The notes beneath the pieces are model-generated. The model ran no database searches and was not told the origin of the DNA. It saw nothing but the letters and a program-made list of their open reading frames with translations. Below are positions 1 through 8,566 of a stretch of DNA of 64,000 nucleotides, one piece after another. Every line of letters begins with the position of its first letter. Positions within the stretch are counted from its first letter, which is position 1. The position numbers were made by a program, and so were the translations under genes. The stretch is from Pseudomonadota bacterium (GTDB taxonomy: Bacteria > Pseudomonadota > Gammaproteobacteria > Burkholderiales > JAKAFK01), in assembly GCA_021817985.1 (NCBI GenBank), contig JAKAFK010000002.1, positions 52,126 to 116,125 of the forward strand, in the 5' to 3' direction.

Positions 1-2
1 TG

Positions 3-656
3 AAGCAGACAGAAGCGGATGCCGATTTTGCCGCGGGCACGGGGGCGGCGCCGGTGTTGGGAATGGTCATGGACCAAGCGGCGTCAAAGGCCGCCCAGCA
101 AGATGTGAATCAGGTTGGCCAGGCGATCCAGACACAAACGGGGGTTACGCAAGGCGTGCCTGCCGGAGTCAATGTCATGACGGCCCCCATCACAGCCTCG
201 ACCGACTCAAGCTACACGCACGCAGCTGATCCTTATAACTCACAGCAGGAGGCAGACAACCAGGCAAACATCAATGCGGGCGTCAGCGAAGTGCAGACCC
301 GGCAGGGCGGGCTGACGGCAACGACGGTGGCAAACGCCGCGAGAAGCATTGCGACGCAGGACAATGCTGCTGCCGCCAGGGCACCCGACTTCGAGGCAAA
401 ATGGGCGTGGCTGGACGCGGCCGGGAACGCACAGGCTATCGTCGATAGGGAGGCCCCGCGCGCACAACGGGAAACTCAGGTCCAACAGCAAGACGCCGCG
501 ACGGAAAATAGCGCTTATGCGCAAGCAATGAGCACAGCGCAACCGGCTACGCAGGCGCTAGACTCGGGGGCCGCGCAGAGCGGGATCTCAAGCTATGATG
601 CCGCAGTGCGCCAAATCCAGGATCAGACCGGCGTGGCGCAGCAGGTGGCGCAATAA
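3..656 (+). CDS. 3' part of an alanine/glutamine-rich protein of unknown function (5' end outside window)
   Basis: The reading frame is open from the left edge to a TAA at 654-656, so the GTG at 54 is probably not the real start and this is the C-terminal part of a longer protein. The visible 218 residues are hydrophilic and rich in Ala, Gln, Thr and Asp, with no membrane segment and no catalytic motif I recognise. It lies just upstream of trbJ on the same strand, which suggests a conjugation-related or structural role, but that is inference from position only. Product unknown. Confidence 0.5.
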   Translation, partial: KQTEADADFAAGTGAAPVLGMVMDQAASKAAQQDVNQVGQAIQTQTGVTQGVPAGVNVMTAPITASTDSSYTHAADPYNSQQEADNQANINAGVSEVQTRQGGLTATTVANAARSIATQDNAAAARAPDFEAKWAWLDAAGNAQAIVDREAPRAQRETQVQQQDAATENSAYAQAMSTAQPATQALDSGAAQSGISSYDAAVRQIQDQTGVAQQVAQ

Positions 657-660
657 TTGC

Positions 661-885
661 TCAAAAGCCAAGGATTCTCAACGTCCGATCCGCATGCTCC
701 ACGACGTAGTTCGCATCAGATTCATCGACGACCTCGCCAAGCTGGTAATCCGCCTTCTGCCGCCGGCTCTTAAGATCGTGGCATTTATACCCGATTAACC
801 GTGATTTCTGGTAGTTCAAGTCGTTGTTCGGCAGCGTAGGGTTCGTGAGGCGATAGATAAGCGTCTCGTGAACACCGGCAGCGCA
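661..885 (-). pseudogene. possible gene remnant, antisense, about 70 codons
   Basis: The minus strand is open from just after a TAG (886-888) down to a TGA at 661-663. The translation looks protein-like and charged (it ends ...VVEHADRTLRILGF). It has no ATG; a TTG at 819 is the only plausible internal start, and I see no good ribosome binding site. It fills an otherwise empty 288-bp gap between the first gene and trbJ. It could be the tail of a decayed gene or chance coding. Confidence 0.25.
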
Positions 886-898
886 CTATTCCCCTGTC

Positions 899-915
899 TC
901 CGGTGCTATATATCA
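899..915 (+). promoter_or_regulatory. extended -10 promoter motif upstream of trbJ
   Basis: GGTGCTATATAT contains TGCTATA (904-910), an extended -10 element (TGnTATA). It lies 35 bp before the trbJ start. The same 7-mer precedes several other ICE genes. A CACCGG (873-878) / CCGGTG (900-905) inverted repeat flanks it. No convincing -35 box is visible. Confidence 0.45.
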
Positions 916-944
916 TCCATCACGCATCGCACGAGGAGCCAGCC

Positions 945-1712
945 ATGTTCGACCGGAAACGCATTAGCGCGGTTATCGTCCTATCGGGACTTTTCGCCTC
1001 CCCTGCTGTCCGGGCCTCCGGGATGATTGACGGCGCCACTTTGCCGGAGCAGATCGTTCAGGAAGCAACCGCCGTGCAACGGTACGAGCAGAGCGTTCAG
1101 CAGACGTACCAAGGGTTCCAGTCGTTGTATAACCAAGCAAGGAACCTGCAAAGTCTGGCGCAGAACCCGGTCCAGAACCTTAGCCCCCTCATGGGGCAGT
1201 TGATCAGCGCCGTGCAAACGGGCACGAATTTGTCTTACGCCGGACAGAATATTACCGGCATGTTTCAAAAGCTCTATTCCAACTGGAAACCGGGACAGGA
1301 CTTTGGGCAGGAATTTGCGAATTGGCGCAATACGACCCTCGCCAACCTCGAGAATGAACTCACCGCCGCGGGCCTGCAGGCGGCGGATTTTACCAACGAG
1401 AGCAACGCCCTCAACCAGGCCGTCAAGTTGAGCCAAAGCGCAACGGGCAGGTTGCAAGCGATCCAGGCGGGCACCGCCGTCTCCGCGATGCTTGCCCAAC
1501 AGGTGCAGGAACTGCGCCAGCTCATCATGAACGAGCAGCAAAGCCAGATAGCGTACCGAGAGCAAATGCTGAACTCCGACAAGGATGGCGCGCAGCAAGC
1601 GCAGTACGCATCAACCCAATTTCTCAGCAACGACAAATACTCGACCTACAAGAATACGTCGCCGGACTCCCTCGACGTCTGGAGCATTGCCAAAGAAGGG
1701 GCATCAAAATGA
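945..1712 (+). CDS. trbJ: P-type conjugative transfer protein TrbJ (VirB5-like)
   Basis: 255-residue protein with an N-terminal signal peptide (MFDRKRIS followed by a hydrophobic stretch ending AVRASG), then a long Gln-rich, mostly helical body, as in TrbJ/VirB5 minor pilus subunits of type IV secretion systems. It should act in the periplasm and at the pilus tip during conjugation. The start at 945 is chosen over 903 because ACGAGGAG lies 7 nt upstream and it yields the signal peptide at the N-terminus. Its end overlaps the trbL start by 4 nt, so the two are co-translated. The family assignment rests on signal peptide, helical composition and the following TrbL. Confidence 0.8.
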   Translation: MFDRKRISAVIVLSGLFASPAVRASGMIDGATLPEQIVQEATAVQRYEQSVQQTYQGFQSLYNQARNLQSLAQNPVQNLSPLMGQLISAVQTGTNLSYAGQNITGMFQKLYSNWKPGQDFGQEFANWRNTTLANLENELTAAGLQAADFTNESNALNQAVKLSQSATGRLQAIQAGTAVSAMLAQQVQELRQLIMNEQQSQIAYREQMLNSDKDGAQQAQYASTQFLSNDKYSTYKNTSPDSLDVWSIAKEGASK

Positions 1713-3169
1713 CAGCAGATCGTGAAGTAAAAACGTGGTCTTTTTCCTGGAATGCGGCCATCGCGCTTGTGATTCTTGAGATAACCCCGCTCTCCGCGCA
1801 TGCATCGAGCGTCTTCGATATCGTCACCAGTTCATTTGCCCCTATGGTGGCGTGGGGCGCACAGTCCGAAGCGGTGGGCAAGGATATCCTCTACACATTC
1901 GCAGTGCTTGACGTCGTTTGGATGGCGCTTCAATGGGTGATCAACAGGAAGACGTTCGACGAGTTGCTACCGAGCCTGATCCGCAAGATGCTGGTTCTTG
2001 GCTTCTTCGCGTATTTGCTCATGAACGGCTCGCGCCTCGCGGGACTGATCGAGGCCACGTTCGTCCATATCGGGGGGCAGATTTCTGGGCGATCCGCGCC
2101 CCTGACACCCAGCTCTCTGATCGACATCGGCAACAACACGTTCGCAAACATTCTGGAGGAGTTTGATCAAGGAATGTATGCCACGTTCTTCAGTGGCAGT
2201 TGGTCATCAGTTATCGAATCCATTCCAAAATTTCTGATGTATCTGCCCTTGATTTACCTGGCCGCAGGCCTCATGTGGCTCGCCTTCATGTTCATGGCCA
2301 TCGATCTCATCGTCCTGACCGTCGAAAACTACTTCGTCATCGGCGGAGGCCTTTTTCTCCTCGGGTTTGGCGGATCGCGATGGACCGCGAAGTACGCGGA
2401 AGGCTACATCAACTATGCCGTCAATGTGGGCATGCGGCTCGCCGTGCTTTATATGATTGTTGGCGTTGTTGTGAACAGTGTCGTCCCCGGCCTGCAGGGC
2501 CCGATCAAGGACATTTTTTCGGGAAACAACATCGGTTTTGAAGGTGTAATGTCGGTCGCGGGCGTGGGCCTTGTCCTGCTGATGATATCGAAAGCGCTAC
2601 CATCGAAGGCGGCATCGATGCTCTCAGGAGGATCCCATCTGACAGGAACGAATCTGGCCGGAATGGCGGCTCCTATGGCTAGCGCCGCCGCCATGGGCAC
2701 GGCCGCCCTAGCAACTGGCGGAACAGCTCTCGCGGCAGGGATGGCAGCCAAGGCGGCCGGAGGTGCCATCTCGGCGGGGACGGGGGCCGTTGCCGGCGCT
2801 AGCATGAGCCAAGTCGCGGCAGCACAGCTGGGCGGGGCCGGCATGGGGGACGCCGCCGCGTCTGGGTTGACGGACATTGCGTCGATCAATGCCCGGGCGG
2901 CTAAAGGCGTCCCGGCACCAGGGGTACCACGAGGCGCCGAGGATCCGGCTGGCTCCCCTTCGCCTGCTTCTGCGGGTGTAGATAGCGCTGGAGGAAAGCC
3001 ACCAAGCGGTCTGTCCCCATCTGGTCCCCAGGAAAGATCCCTGGCGAGCAGCATGCTGGGTGCGGCGAGCAGGCACACAGGTGAAGGGATCGGGTCCGCG
3101 CTCGGGGGTCAGCATGGCGCAGGCTCGGTGCAATCAAACCATGTCAATTTCTCGCATGGGAATGAGTGA
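1709..3169 (+). CDS. trbL: P-type conjugative transfer protein TrbL (VirB6-like channel protein)
   Basis: 486-residue polytopic inner-membrane protein. Hydrophobic segments lie at about residues 10-30, 60-80, 90-110, 160-200, 205-225, 235-260 and 280-300, followed by an Ala/Gly/Ser-rich, low-complexity cytoplasmic tail (about 310-486). This layout is typical of TrbL/VirB6, the core membrane channel of conjugative type IV secretion. ATG overlaps the trbJ stop. It is followed 3 nt later by a small membrane protein and then trbF, in IncP order. Confidence 0.85.
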   Translation: MTADREVKTWSFSWNAAIALVILEITPLSAHASSVFDIVTSSFAPMVAWGAQSEAVGKDILYTFAVLDVVWMALQWVINRKTFDELLPSLIRKMLVLGFFAYLLMNGSRLAGLIEATFVHIGGQISGRSAPLTPSSLIDIGNNTFANILEEFDQGMYATFFSGSWSSVIESIPKFLMYLPLIYLAAGLMWLAFMFMAIDLIVLTVENYFVIGGGLFLLGFGGSRWTAKYAEGYINYAVNVGMRLAVLYMIVGVVVNSVVPGLQGPIKDIFSGNNIGFEGVMSVAGVGLVLLMISKALPSKAASMLSGGSHLTGTNLAGMAAPMASAAAMGTAALATGGTALAAGMAAKAAGGAISAGTGAVAGASMSQVAAAQLGGAGMGDAAASGLTDIASINARAAKGVPAPGVPRGAEDPAGSPSPASAGVDSAGGKPPSGLSPSGPQERSLASSMLGAASRHTGEGIGSALGGQHGAGSVQSNHVNFSHGNE

Positions 3170-3172
3170 CGC

Positions 3173-3421
3173 ATGGGCAAACACGAGGACGAGATAAGGC
3201 GCGGGTACCTGGTCGGACTCCAGGATCAAATCGCATACATGAAGCGAGAGCAACCGCAGGAATGGCGCGTGCAAAAAGCCATGGGGGTTGTTGCGCTGGC
3301 TACGGGCTTGCTGATCTACAACGGGCACCCAGTCTGGGGCTGTGGAATTCTCATTACTGCCACGGTCATTGCGGCCTGGCACCCCAAGCGCCCAGCAAAG
3401 CGGCGGACAGAGCCGGAGTAA
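3173..3421 (+). CDS. small membrane protein of the trb cluster, unknown
   Basis: 82 residues: a charged N-terminus (MGKHEDEIRRGY), two closely spaced hydrophobic segments (about residues 37-49 and 53-68) and a basic tail. It starts 3 nt after the trbL stop and lies between trbL and trbF, so it is translated with the transfer genes. It has no lipobox, so I do not call it TrbK. A membrane accessory role in the secretion channel is inference. Confidence 0.6.
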   Translation: MGKHEDEIRRGYLVGLQDQIAYMKREQPQEWRVQKAMGVVALATGLLIYNGHPVWGCGILITATVIAAWHPKRPAKRRTEPE

Positions 3422-3481
3422 CCCCAGACATCCACGCGCCTGCACCTTTCTGGGGACGTTGTCGCCGCGCATTCATTTTCC

Positions 3482-3516
3482 GGGCCATGATTCCGAGCTG
3501 CTCGGAATCATGGCCC
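3482..3516. repeat. perfect 17-bp-arm palindrome between trb sub-operons
   Basis: Arms 3482-3498 and 3500-3516 are exact reverse complements around a single T at 3499; the core is TTCCGAGCTGCTCGGAA (3491-3507). As RNA it forms a very stable hairpin, but it is followed by only a short TTTT (3525-3528). It could be a terminator for trbJ-trbL or a protein-binding site for the promoter 20 bp downstream. The same 17-nt core occurs at 22,483-22,499, and 15 nt of it (13 of them palindromic) at 12,779-12,794. Confidence 0.7.
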
Positions 3517-3531
3517 AATCACCCTTTTACT

Positions 3532-3542
3532 TGTGCTATATC
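3532..3542 (+). promoter_or_regulatory. extended -10 promoter motif for trbF-trbG-trbI
   Basis: TGTGCTATATC, with TGCTATA at 3534-3540, matches the ICE-wide extended -10 motif. It lies about 40 bp before the trbF start and just after a strong palindrome, in the only real gap of the trb block. No clear -35 box is visible. Confidence 0.5.
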
Positions 3543-3579
3543 TGCTCAGAGGCGAATATCAGAGAGGGACGCAGTGGGC

Positions 3580-4266
3580 ATGAGCAAAGTTTCCCCGGAT
3601 TACATGGCTGCCAGGCGCGAGTGGCTGGAGCGCTATGGCGACTATATCGCCCAGGCACGGAACTGGCGGACGATGGCATTCGGAGCGATTGCGATCGCAG
3701 CCCTCTTTGGCGCTGGCATGGTGTATGAGGCCCAGCGCGTCAAGGTCGAGCCCTACGTTGTCGAAGTCGACAAACTGGGTGAATCCGTCCGGCTGGCGCA
3801 GGCCATCCAGACAGGGGCCGCTCGGCAGCCGATCGTGACGCATGTTCTCAGCCATTGGCTCGTGGATGTCCGCGAACGGATAGGCGACCCGAACGCCGAG
3901 AAAGCCGCGATCCTGGACGCATACACATACATGACGCAGGATTCCGGGCAGGCGCTCGGGAACTATATGAATCAGGACCCAATGTATGCAGCGTCGGATC
4001 CCAACAGCGGGGTCGGGTCACGGACCGTCGAAATTCACTCGGCCCTACCTTTGGGAAATCCGACCCCGAAGGGGGGGACCTACCAGATCCAGTGGACTGA
4101 GCGCACACACGGGAAAGACGGGTCCCTTGTGTCAACTCAGCGTTGGACTGGAATCGTCTCCTACGTGCTCCTGCCGCCGGATGTCGGGGCGCACTCGACG
4201 CAACAACTGCTACAGAATCCGTTTGGCATCTACATCACGAGCTTCCAATGGCAGCAAACCCTTTGA
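3580..4266 (+). CDS. trbF: conjugal transfer protein TrbF (VirB8-like)
   Basis: 228-residue bitopic inner-membrane protein with a short cytoplasmic N-terminus, one membrane segment at about residues 32-48, and a periplasmic NTF2-like domain (QRVKVEPYVVEVDKLG onward). This is the VirB8/TrbF architecture that nucleates the type IV secretion core. Start 3580 has AGAGAGGGA upstream (3561-3569); an in-frame GTG at 3574 is a minor alternative. The much longer open frame from 3166 has no TrbF-like sequence before this point and overlaps the 3173 gene, so it is not used. Confidence 0.85.
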   Translation: MSKVSPDYMAARREWLERYGDYIAQARNWRTMAFGAIAIAALFGAGMVYEAQRVKVEPYVVEVDKLGESVRLAQAIQTGAARQPIVTHVLSHWLVDVRERIGDPNAEKAAILDAYTYMTQDSGQALGNYMNQDPMYAASDPNSGVGSRTVEIHSALPLGNPTPKGGTYQIQWTERTHGKDGSLVSTQRWTGIVSYVLLPPDVGAHSTQQLLQNPFGIYITSFQWQQTL

Positions 4267-4280
4267 AGCAGGACGCACGC

Positions 4281-5339
4281 ATGCGAGCCATTCACGTTTC
4301 TCTCATTCTCGCGGGGTTGCTGTTCGCCGGGCAGGCTCTCGCCGGGAAATCGGCACAGCCCGTCCAGAACGCAAGGCAGACCACCGTGCCGGAGGTTCCC
4401 GCGATCTCCCCGAGCAACTCGGATATTAGCAGCGAGGAATGGGAAAAACTAATCGCCACACCCCCCCAGGGGCGGCTTGCCTTCAAAGAAAAGAAGGATG
4501 CCGAGCGCGCGGTCGTCGCCGCATACGAGGCAGGTCGGCTGGCCGATCTTCCACCGATCGCCGGTGACGACGGCACGATTTACTATCCGTATGGCCAATC
4601 GTGGCCAACGGTTGTCTGCGCACCTCTGCAGGTGTGCGTTATCCAGCTCGGTCCCGGCGACAAACCGTCGCAAGTCACTCTCGGCCAGCCTGGCATGTGG
4701 AACATGACGCAGACGATGGCTGGCGACACGCCGATGCTGGCGATCTCTCCCAGATTCAAGGGGCTGCACACGAATCTGCTGATCACCGCGACGTCGCCGA
4801 ACGGAATGTCACGGGAGTATTACGTCAACCTCGTCTCCGACGAGTCAAAATATATCCCGAAGGTCGCCTTCTACTATCCCGATGCGATCACCCAGCAGTG
4901 GACTCTGGAAGCAAAGCGGTTTCAAGCAACCGTGAACCGCAGACAAGCGACCGCGGAGAATGTTGCCGCACAGACTGTCGCAGCGCTTCCGAGCATCAAC
5001 GCGGCTTCGCTCGACTTTTCCTGGAAAATCGCTTGCGCAAGCCATGGCGGATGGTTTTCGTCCGCCCCAAGTTGCGCGGGGATCATGCCCACCCGAGTCT
5101 TCAGCGACGGGGTACATACCTACATCAGGATGCCTGACAACCTCGCCAATACCGCTGGGCTTCCGACCATCATGGCGCAGAACACCGCCGGCCAGCCTGC
5201 AATCATCAACTACAGGTTCAAGGATGGCTACTTTGTTGTCGATGGGGTGCCGCCGCGGATCAACCTGATTGCCGGCATGGGCAACGGCTCGAAACAACGG
5301 GTGGTGACCATCCAGCATGAGGCGAACTCACGTCCATGA
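4281..5339 (+). CDS. trbG: conjugal transfer protein TrbG (VirB9-like)
   Basis: 352 residues with a signal peptide (MRAIHVSLILAGLLFAGQALA). A VirB9/TrbG/CagX domain follows, including an N-terminal beta region (IYYPYGQSWPTVVCAPLQVC) and a C-terminal beta domain ending with YFVVDGVPPRINLIAG, where VirB9-type proteins contact the outer-membrane ring. It forms the periplasmic/outer-membrane core with TrbI. The start was set at the signal peptide (4281), 14 nt after trbF. Its end overlaps trbI by 4 nt. Confidence 0.88.
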   Translation: MRAIHVSLILAGLLFAGQALAGKSAQPVQNARQTTVPEVPAISPSNSDISSEEWEKLIATPPQGRLAFKEKKDAERAVVAAYEAGRLADLPPIAGDDGTIYYPYGQSWPTVVCAPLQVCVIQLGPGDKPSQVTLGQPGMWNMTQTMAGDTPMLAISPRFKGLHTNLLITATSPNGMSREYYVNLVSDESKYIPKVAFYYPDAITQQWTLEAKRFQATVNRRQATAENVAAQTVAALPSINAASLDFSWKIACASHGGWFSSAPSCAGIMPTRVFSDGVHTYIRMPDNLANTAGLPTIMAQNTAGQPAIINYRFKDGYFVVDGVPPRINLIAGMGNGSKQRVVTIQHEANSRP

Positions 5340-6742
5340 GCCTGAAGGACAACCTCTACAAGAACTTCCCGATCCTTGCACGTCTCATGGAGCGTTCCCG
5401 GGCCAGCGCGCAGGACACCGACGCGGACTTGGATGCCCCGAGCGGCATCGACATCAAGCCCGATGGCGGGAGAATGGCGATCCTGCTCAACAAGAAACCG
5501 CTGGGTATAGCCATTGGCGTTCTCGTGATCGCTGTGATCGCCGGCTGGATTGGATTGCGATCGGCGGGGATGCACCACAAAGCCGGCATGACCGCCGGTC
5601 CTGGAACGGGACCTGGTGGAGAGAACGTGGTCCTCGCCCGGGCCTCCGCGGTGTCGTTGCCAACGCCGCCGGAACCGGCGACAAAACCCTTGGCGGCACC
5701 CACTGCCTCGAACAATGGCCTTCCGCCAACGCCAGGGACAGCGCCCGCCACAGCCGCAGGTAACGTACAAGGCGCGAATGGCAACGCGCAGCCAGGCGAA
5801 CCGCAACAAAATGGCCAGCCCGCACAGCCACCTCAGCCATCGCCCCAGCAACAGGCCACGATTGCGGCGCTCTCGGGCGGCAATAGTAGCGGGACGAACG
5901 GATGGGGTGGAGCACAAGCTGCGAAACCTGTGCAAAGCACGGGGCTGTCGTTTCCACCAAACGTGACGCCCCAATTACCGACACCGGCGCTACCCTCCTC
6001 CCTGCCGACAGCGGTCTCGAGCCCTAACGACCAATCTGGGTTGGGGGTCTACGACACGCATCTCCTCAGACGGCCGGCTTCACCCTATGAGGTCATGCAG
6101 GGATCGGTCATTCCCGCGACGCTGACGACCGGGATCGAGTCGGACCTGCCCGGACAGATCACGGGAATCGTCTCGCGCAACGTCTTCGATTCGGCAAGCG
6201 GAGCGAGCCTTCTAATCCCGGGTGGAAGCCAGATCGTCGGCACTTACGTGCCGAGAGTCCTGCCGGGACAATCTTCCGTCGCCGTGGCCTGGAACAGGAT
6301 CATTTTCCCGAACGGGAGCTATGTGAATCTTGGGACCATGCCGGGTACGGACCCGAACGGGATGAGCGGGCTTTCGGGTGCCGTGGACAACCACACTTGG
6401 CTCATGTTCAAGAATGCGCTGCTCGTGTCCTTGATCTCCACGGGTATGGCAGAGGCACAGCCCGCCCAGTCGTATAACGGCGTGATGACCACCCAGCAGC
6501 TCTTCACGCAGCAATTTAGTCAAACATTCGGACAGGCGGTGAGCCAGCAGCTGCAGAAATATGCCACGATCGCGCCCACGATTCACGTACAGCCAGGGGC
6601 GCAACTCGCGATCGTTGTGAGCAAGGATATCGTCTTTCCTGGGCCGTATACCGATGCCCTGGCGGCCGATCCAGCGCGCCCGCGGTCATGGGCGCCGCCG
6701 TCAATGATGAATCCTTATCCGAAGAAAGGGAAAGGGGGGTGA
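5336..6742 (+). CDS. trbI: conjugal transfer protein TrbI (VirB10-like)
   Basis: 468 residues: a cytoplasmic N-terminus, one membrane helix (about 57-76, PLGIAIGVLVIAVIAGWIGL), a long Pro/Gln/Ala-rich periplasmic linker (about 85-220) and a C-terminal VirB10 beta-barrel domain (about 245-450, with VMQGSVIPATLTTGIESDLPG). It spans inner to outer membrane and gates the conjugation channel. ATG overlaps the trbG stop. Its TGA overlaps the ATG of the next small gene. Confidence 0.9.
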   Translation: MSLKDNLYKNFPILARLMERSRASAQDTDADLDAPSGIDIKPDGGRMAILLNKKPLGIAIGVLVIAVIAGWIGLRSAGMHHKAGMTAGPGTGPGGENVVLARASAVSLPTPPEPATKPLAAPTASNNGLPPTPGTAPATAAGNVQGANGNAQPGEPQQNGQPAQPPQPSPQQQATIAALSGGNSSGTNGWGGAQAAKPVQSTGLSFPPNVTPQLPTPALPSSLPTAVSSPNDQSGLGVYDTHLLRRPASPYEVMQGSVIPATLTTGIESDLPGQITGIVSRNVFDSASGASLLIPGGSQIVGTYVPRVLPGQSSVAVAWNRIIFPNGSYVNLGTMPGTDPNGMSGLSGAVDNHTWLMFKNALLVSLISTGMAEAQPAQSYNGVMTTQQLFTQQFSQTFGQAVSQQLQKYATIAPTIHVQPGAQLAIVVSKDIVFPGPYTDALAADPARPRSWAPPSMMNPYPKKGKGG

Positions 6743-7023
6743 TGAAGAACTATTGCAATGCGAGGTTGCCGGTCGAGAGTCCGGCGTACACCATGGCCCC
6801 GGACGAGCGCGCGAGGATCCTGGGGGAGTGGCTCGAACAACACTCCGACACGGACATCCTGGCTGTGAGCCTGCGACCGAGCCCAGTGCGGCCGCGCCCG
6901 GACACCATATCGGTCGCGGTGAGGCTCGCGCCGGACCATATCACACGCCTCTTCTCCCTGCTGGACGGCCGCAGGCACACGTTCTCGTCCCTGGTGAGAA
7001 GCATTTTCGAAAACCATGCTTGA
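6742..7023 (+). CDS. small ICE protein of unknown function
   Basis: 93 residues starting MKNYCNARLPVESP, with ATG in a TGATG overlap with the trbI stop, so it is translationally coupled. Composition is ordinary and soluble. A middle segment (IGVAVRL-like strand, then DHITRLFSLLDGRRHTFSSL) is not matched to a family I know. The next gene follows after 17 nt. Confidence 0.6.
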   Translation: MKNYCNARLPVESPAYTMAPDERARILGEWLEQHSDTDILAVSLRPSPVRPRPDTISVAVRLAPDHITRLFSLLDGRRHTFSSLVRSIFENHA

Positions 7024-7040
7024 GGCAGAAGGAGATTGTG

Positions 7041-7526
7041 ATGAATAGCAAGGGCCCCGTGTTCGCGCAGGTCAAACTGGTTGGCGACTACGCGAGAGTA
7101 CTGCGCGAAGAGTCCGAGCGGCGCAACGTGACGCTAAACGCGCTGGTATCCGAGTATGCCATGGAAGGCATCGAAGGGAGGAATGCCCCGGATGGCGACA
7201 AGCTGGCCGGATTCGAACGACGGATCATTTCCACGATGGTTGCCTTGCGTGGGGATGTGGAAAGCCTCACCGCCACGATCGACGTGACGGTCGCGCTGGT
7301 GGATGCCCTTGCGAAGCTTCTGCTCGTCCACCTCCCGGAGCCGGCGGCGGAGTCCCTTGATGGCGTGCTCGCCTCTGCGCAGTCCCGCCATGAGAACCTT
7401 CTGAAGTCGGTTGCCCTTACGGGCTTCGACGAAGACCGTCCGGATGCGCTCCGCAGAATCGTCAAGCTGCTTTCGGAACGGCTCGGGCAAAAGGAGGAAA
7501 AGGAGTCCATCGAAGCGGCTGCGTAG
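7041..7526 (+). CDS. unknown ICE protein, possibly with an N-terminal ribbon-helix-helix
   Basis: 161 residues with a strong ribosome binding site (AGAAGGAG, 7028-7035). The first 45 residues (FAQVKLVGDYARVLREESERRNVTLNALVSEYA) have the strand-helix-helix spacing of a ribbon-helix-helix protein. The rest is helical with a hydrophobic heptad-like stretch at about 75-105. It is the last gene of the trb transcription unit; a hairpin and a new promoter motif follow. A DNA-binding or regulatory role is inference. Confidence 0.55.
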   Translation: MNSKGPVFAQVKLVGDYARVLREESERRNVTLNALVSEYAMEGIEGRNAPDGDKLAGFERRIISTMVALRGDVESLTATIDVTVALVDALAKLLLVHLPEPAAESLDGVLASAQSRHENLLKSVALTGFDEDRPDALRRIVKLLSERLGQKEEKESIEAAA

Positions 7527-7583
7527 TATTTGCGCAGCACCGTTAAGTCCCTGTCCAGAACCACCAAATACGGAATTTCCCCT

Positions 7584-7614
7584 GCACTTATCCCCAAAAT
7601 CTGTGGGTAAGTGC
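7584..7614 (+). terminator. hairpin closing the trb transcription unit
   Basis: GCACTTA (7584-7590) pairs with TAAGTGC (7608-7614), and an inner CCC/GGG extends the stem. No U-tract follows directly, so it is either a weak terminator or a processing/attenuation hairpin. It precedes the 7643 promoter motif by about 30 bp. Confidence 0.4.
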
Positions 7615-7640
7615 GGGCCATTGTTTATAGCGTTCTTTGC

Positions 7641-7651
7641 AGTGCTATAGG
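7641..7651 (+). promoter_or_regulatory. extended -10 promoter motif upstream of the 7698 operon
   Basis: AGTGCTATAGG contains TGCTATA (7643-7649), the shared ICE -10 motif, 47 bp before the start codon at 7698. TTGTTT at 7621-7626 is a possible -35 box with a long 19-bp spacer. Confidence 0.5.
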
Positions 7652-7697
7652 AGTCTGGTAACACCTAATCTCCAACCAGCCTGTAAAGGAACTGATC

Positions 7698-8555
7698 ATG
7701 AAATTCGTCAAGTTCAATGGCCGCGAAGGCCATTTCGCCGAAAAAGTCTCCCCCGAAACCCCCAACGCAGTGCAAGTCGAAGGCGGCAACGGAGCCATCC
7801 GCCACGAACTGCAGACGGATAAGTTCGAGAACATCCGGTTAGCCGAGGTCAAGACGGTCGAGGACACCGACGTCAAAGGGCAACCACGCCTCAACGTCGT
7901 GGCGCGTTTCGACCAAAAGGATAGTCCCGAACTCCTGCAGGTCACGTTCAACGCCAACTCGGTGACCACGGCCAAGATGCTGGGGGCCTTTCACGCCGCC
8001 GACATCGACAAGCCCGTGACGCTTAAGGGCGAGCTCCTGAAGGCCGGGGAGCAACCCAAGGGTTTCGACAAGCCGCTCGAGAAGGACATGGTGGCCCTCA
8101 ACATGTTCCAGGGGGGCCATTATGTCCGCCCGGACATCGAGATCCCCCAAGCCGAAAACCTGCAGGCGACGCTCCCCGACGGCACCACGATGGGCGTGCG
8201 CTCAACGGCGAAGCGGAAGGAATTCGTGGTGAGCCAGGTCGAGGCACTGCAGGCCCGCCTCGAGCGCTCGCGCGAGGCCTCGATCGCGGCCGACCCGTCT
8301 CCGATCGTCTCAGACACGAAGGTGTCCGGGCGCCTGCGTGGCGTCTCGGTTGACCCTGAAAACCCAGAAGGCCGCGTGCTTCATATGACGCGCGCCGGCC
8401 AGGACATTCGCGTGCAGGTACCGGCCAAGGATCTTGAGTCCGTCGCTCCGGAACTCAAACCCGGGGTGCCATTCCGCGTGTCGCGGGGCGATGAGGGCGT
8501 CAAGGTTGAGCGCATCGTCCGCGCGCAGGGCCAAGAACAGTCCCTGGGCCGCTAA
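7698..8555 (+). CDS. ICE protein of unknown function with C-terminal shared module
   Basis: 285 residues, soluble. Residues 1-180 (MKFVKFNGREGHFAEKVSPE...) match no family I recognise. A GGHYVRPDIEIP motif (139-150) resembles PHYARPDLP in the 10,054 gene. Residues 208-272 form the module also found at the C-termini of the next two genes and of HipA: VSGRLRGV, then RVLHMTRAGQDIRVQVP, then KPGVPF and GVKVE. It is first of a three-gene unit (12-nt and 9-nt gaps) with the ArdC-like gene. The order suggests early expression after transfer, which is inference. Confidence 0.7.
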   Translation: MKFVKFNGREGHFAEKVSPETPNAVQVEGGNGAIRHELQTDKFENIRLAEVKTVEDTDVKGQPRLNVVARFDQKDSPELLQVTFNANSVTTAKMLGAFHAADIDKPVTLKGELLKAGEQPKGFDKPLEKDMVALNMFQGGHYVRPDIEIPQAENLQATLPDGTTMGVRSTAKRKEFVVSQVEALQARLERSREASIAADPSPIVSDTKVSGRLRGVSVDPENPEGRVLHMTRAGQDIRVQVPAKDLESVAPELKPGVPFRVSRGDEGVKVERIVRAQGQEQSLGR

Positions 8556-8566
8556 GGAGACGGGAC

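Noticed and set aside
3166..3579. Upstream extension of trbF
   Set aside because: It runs over the small membrane gene and the palindrome; TrbF-like sequence starts only at MSKVSPDY (3580).
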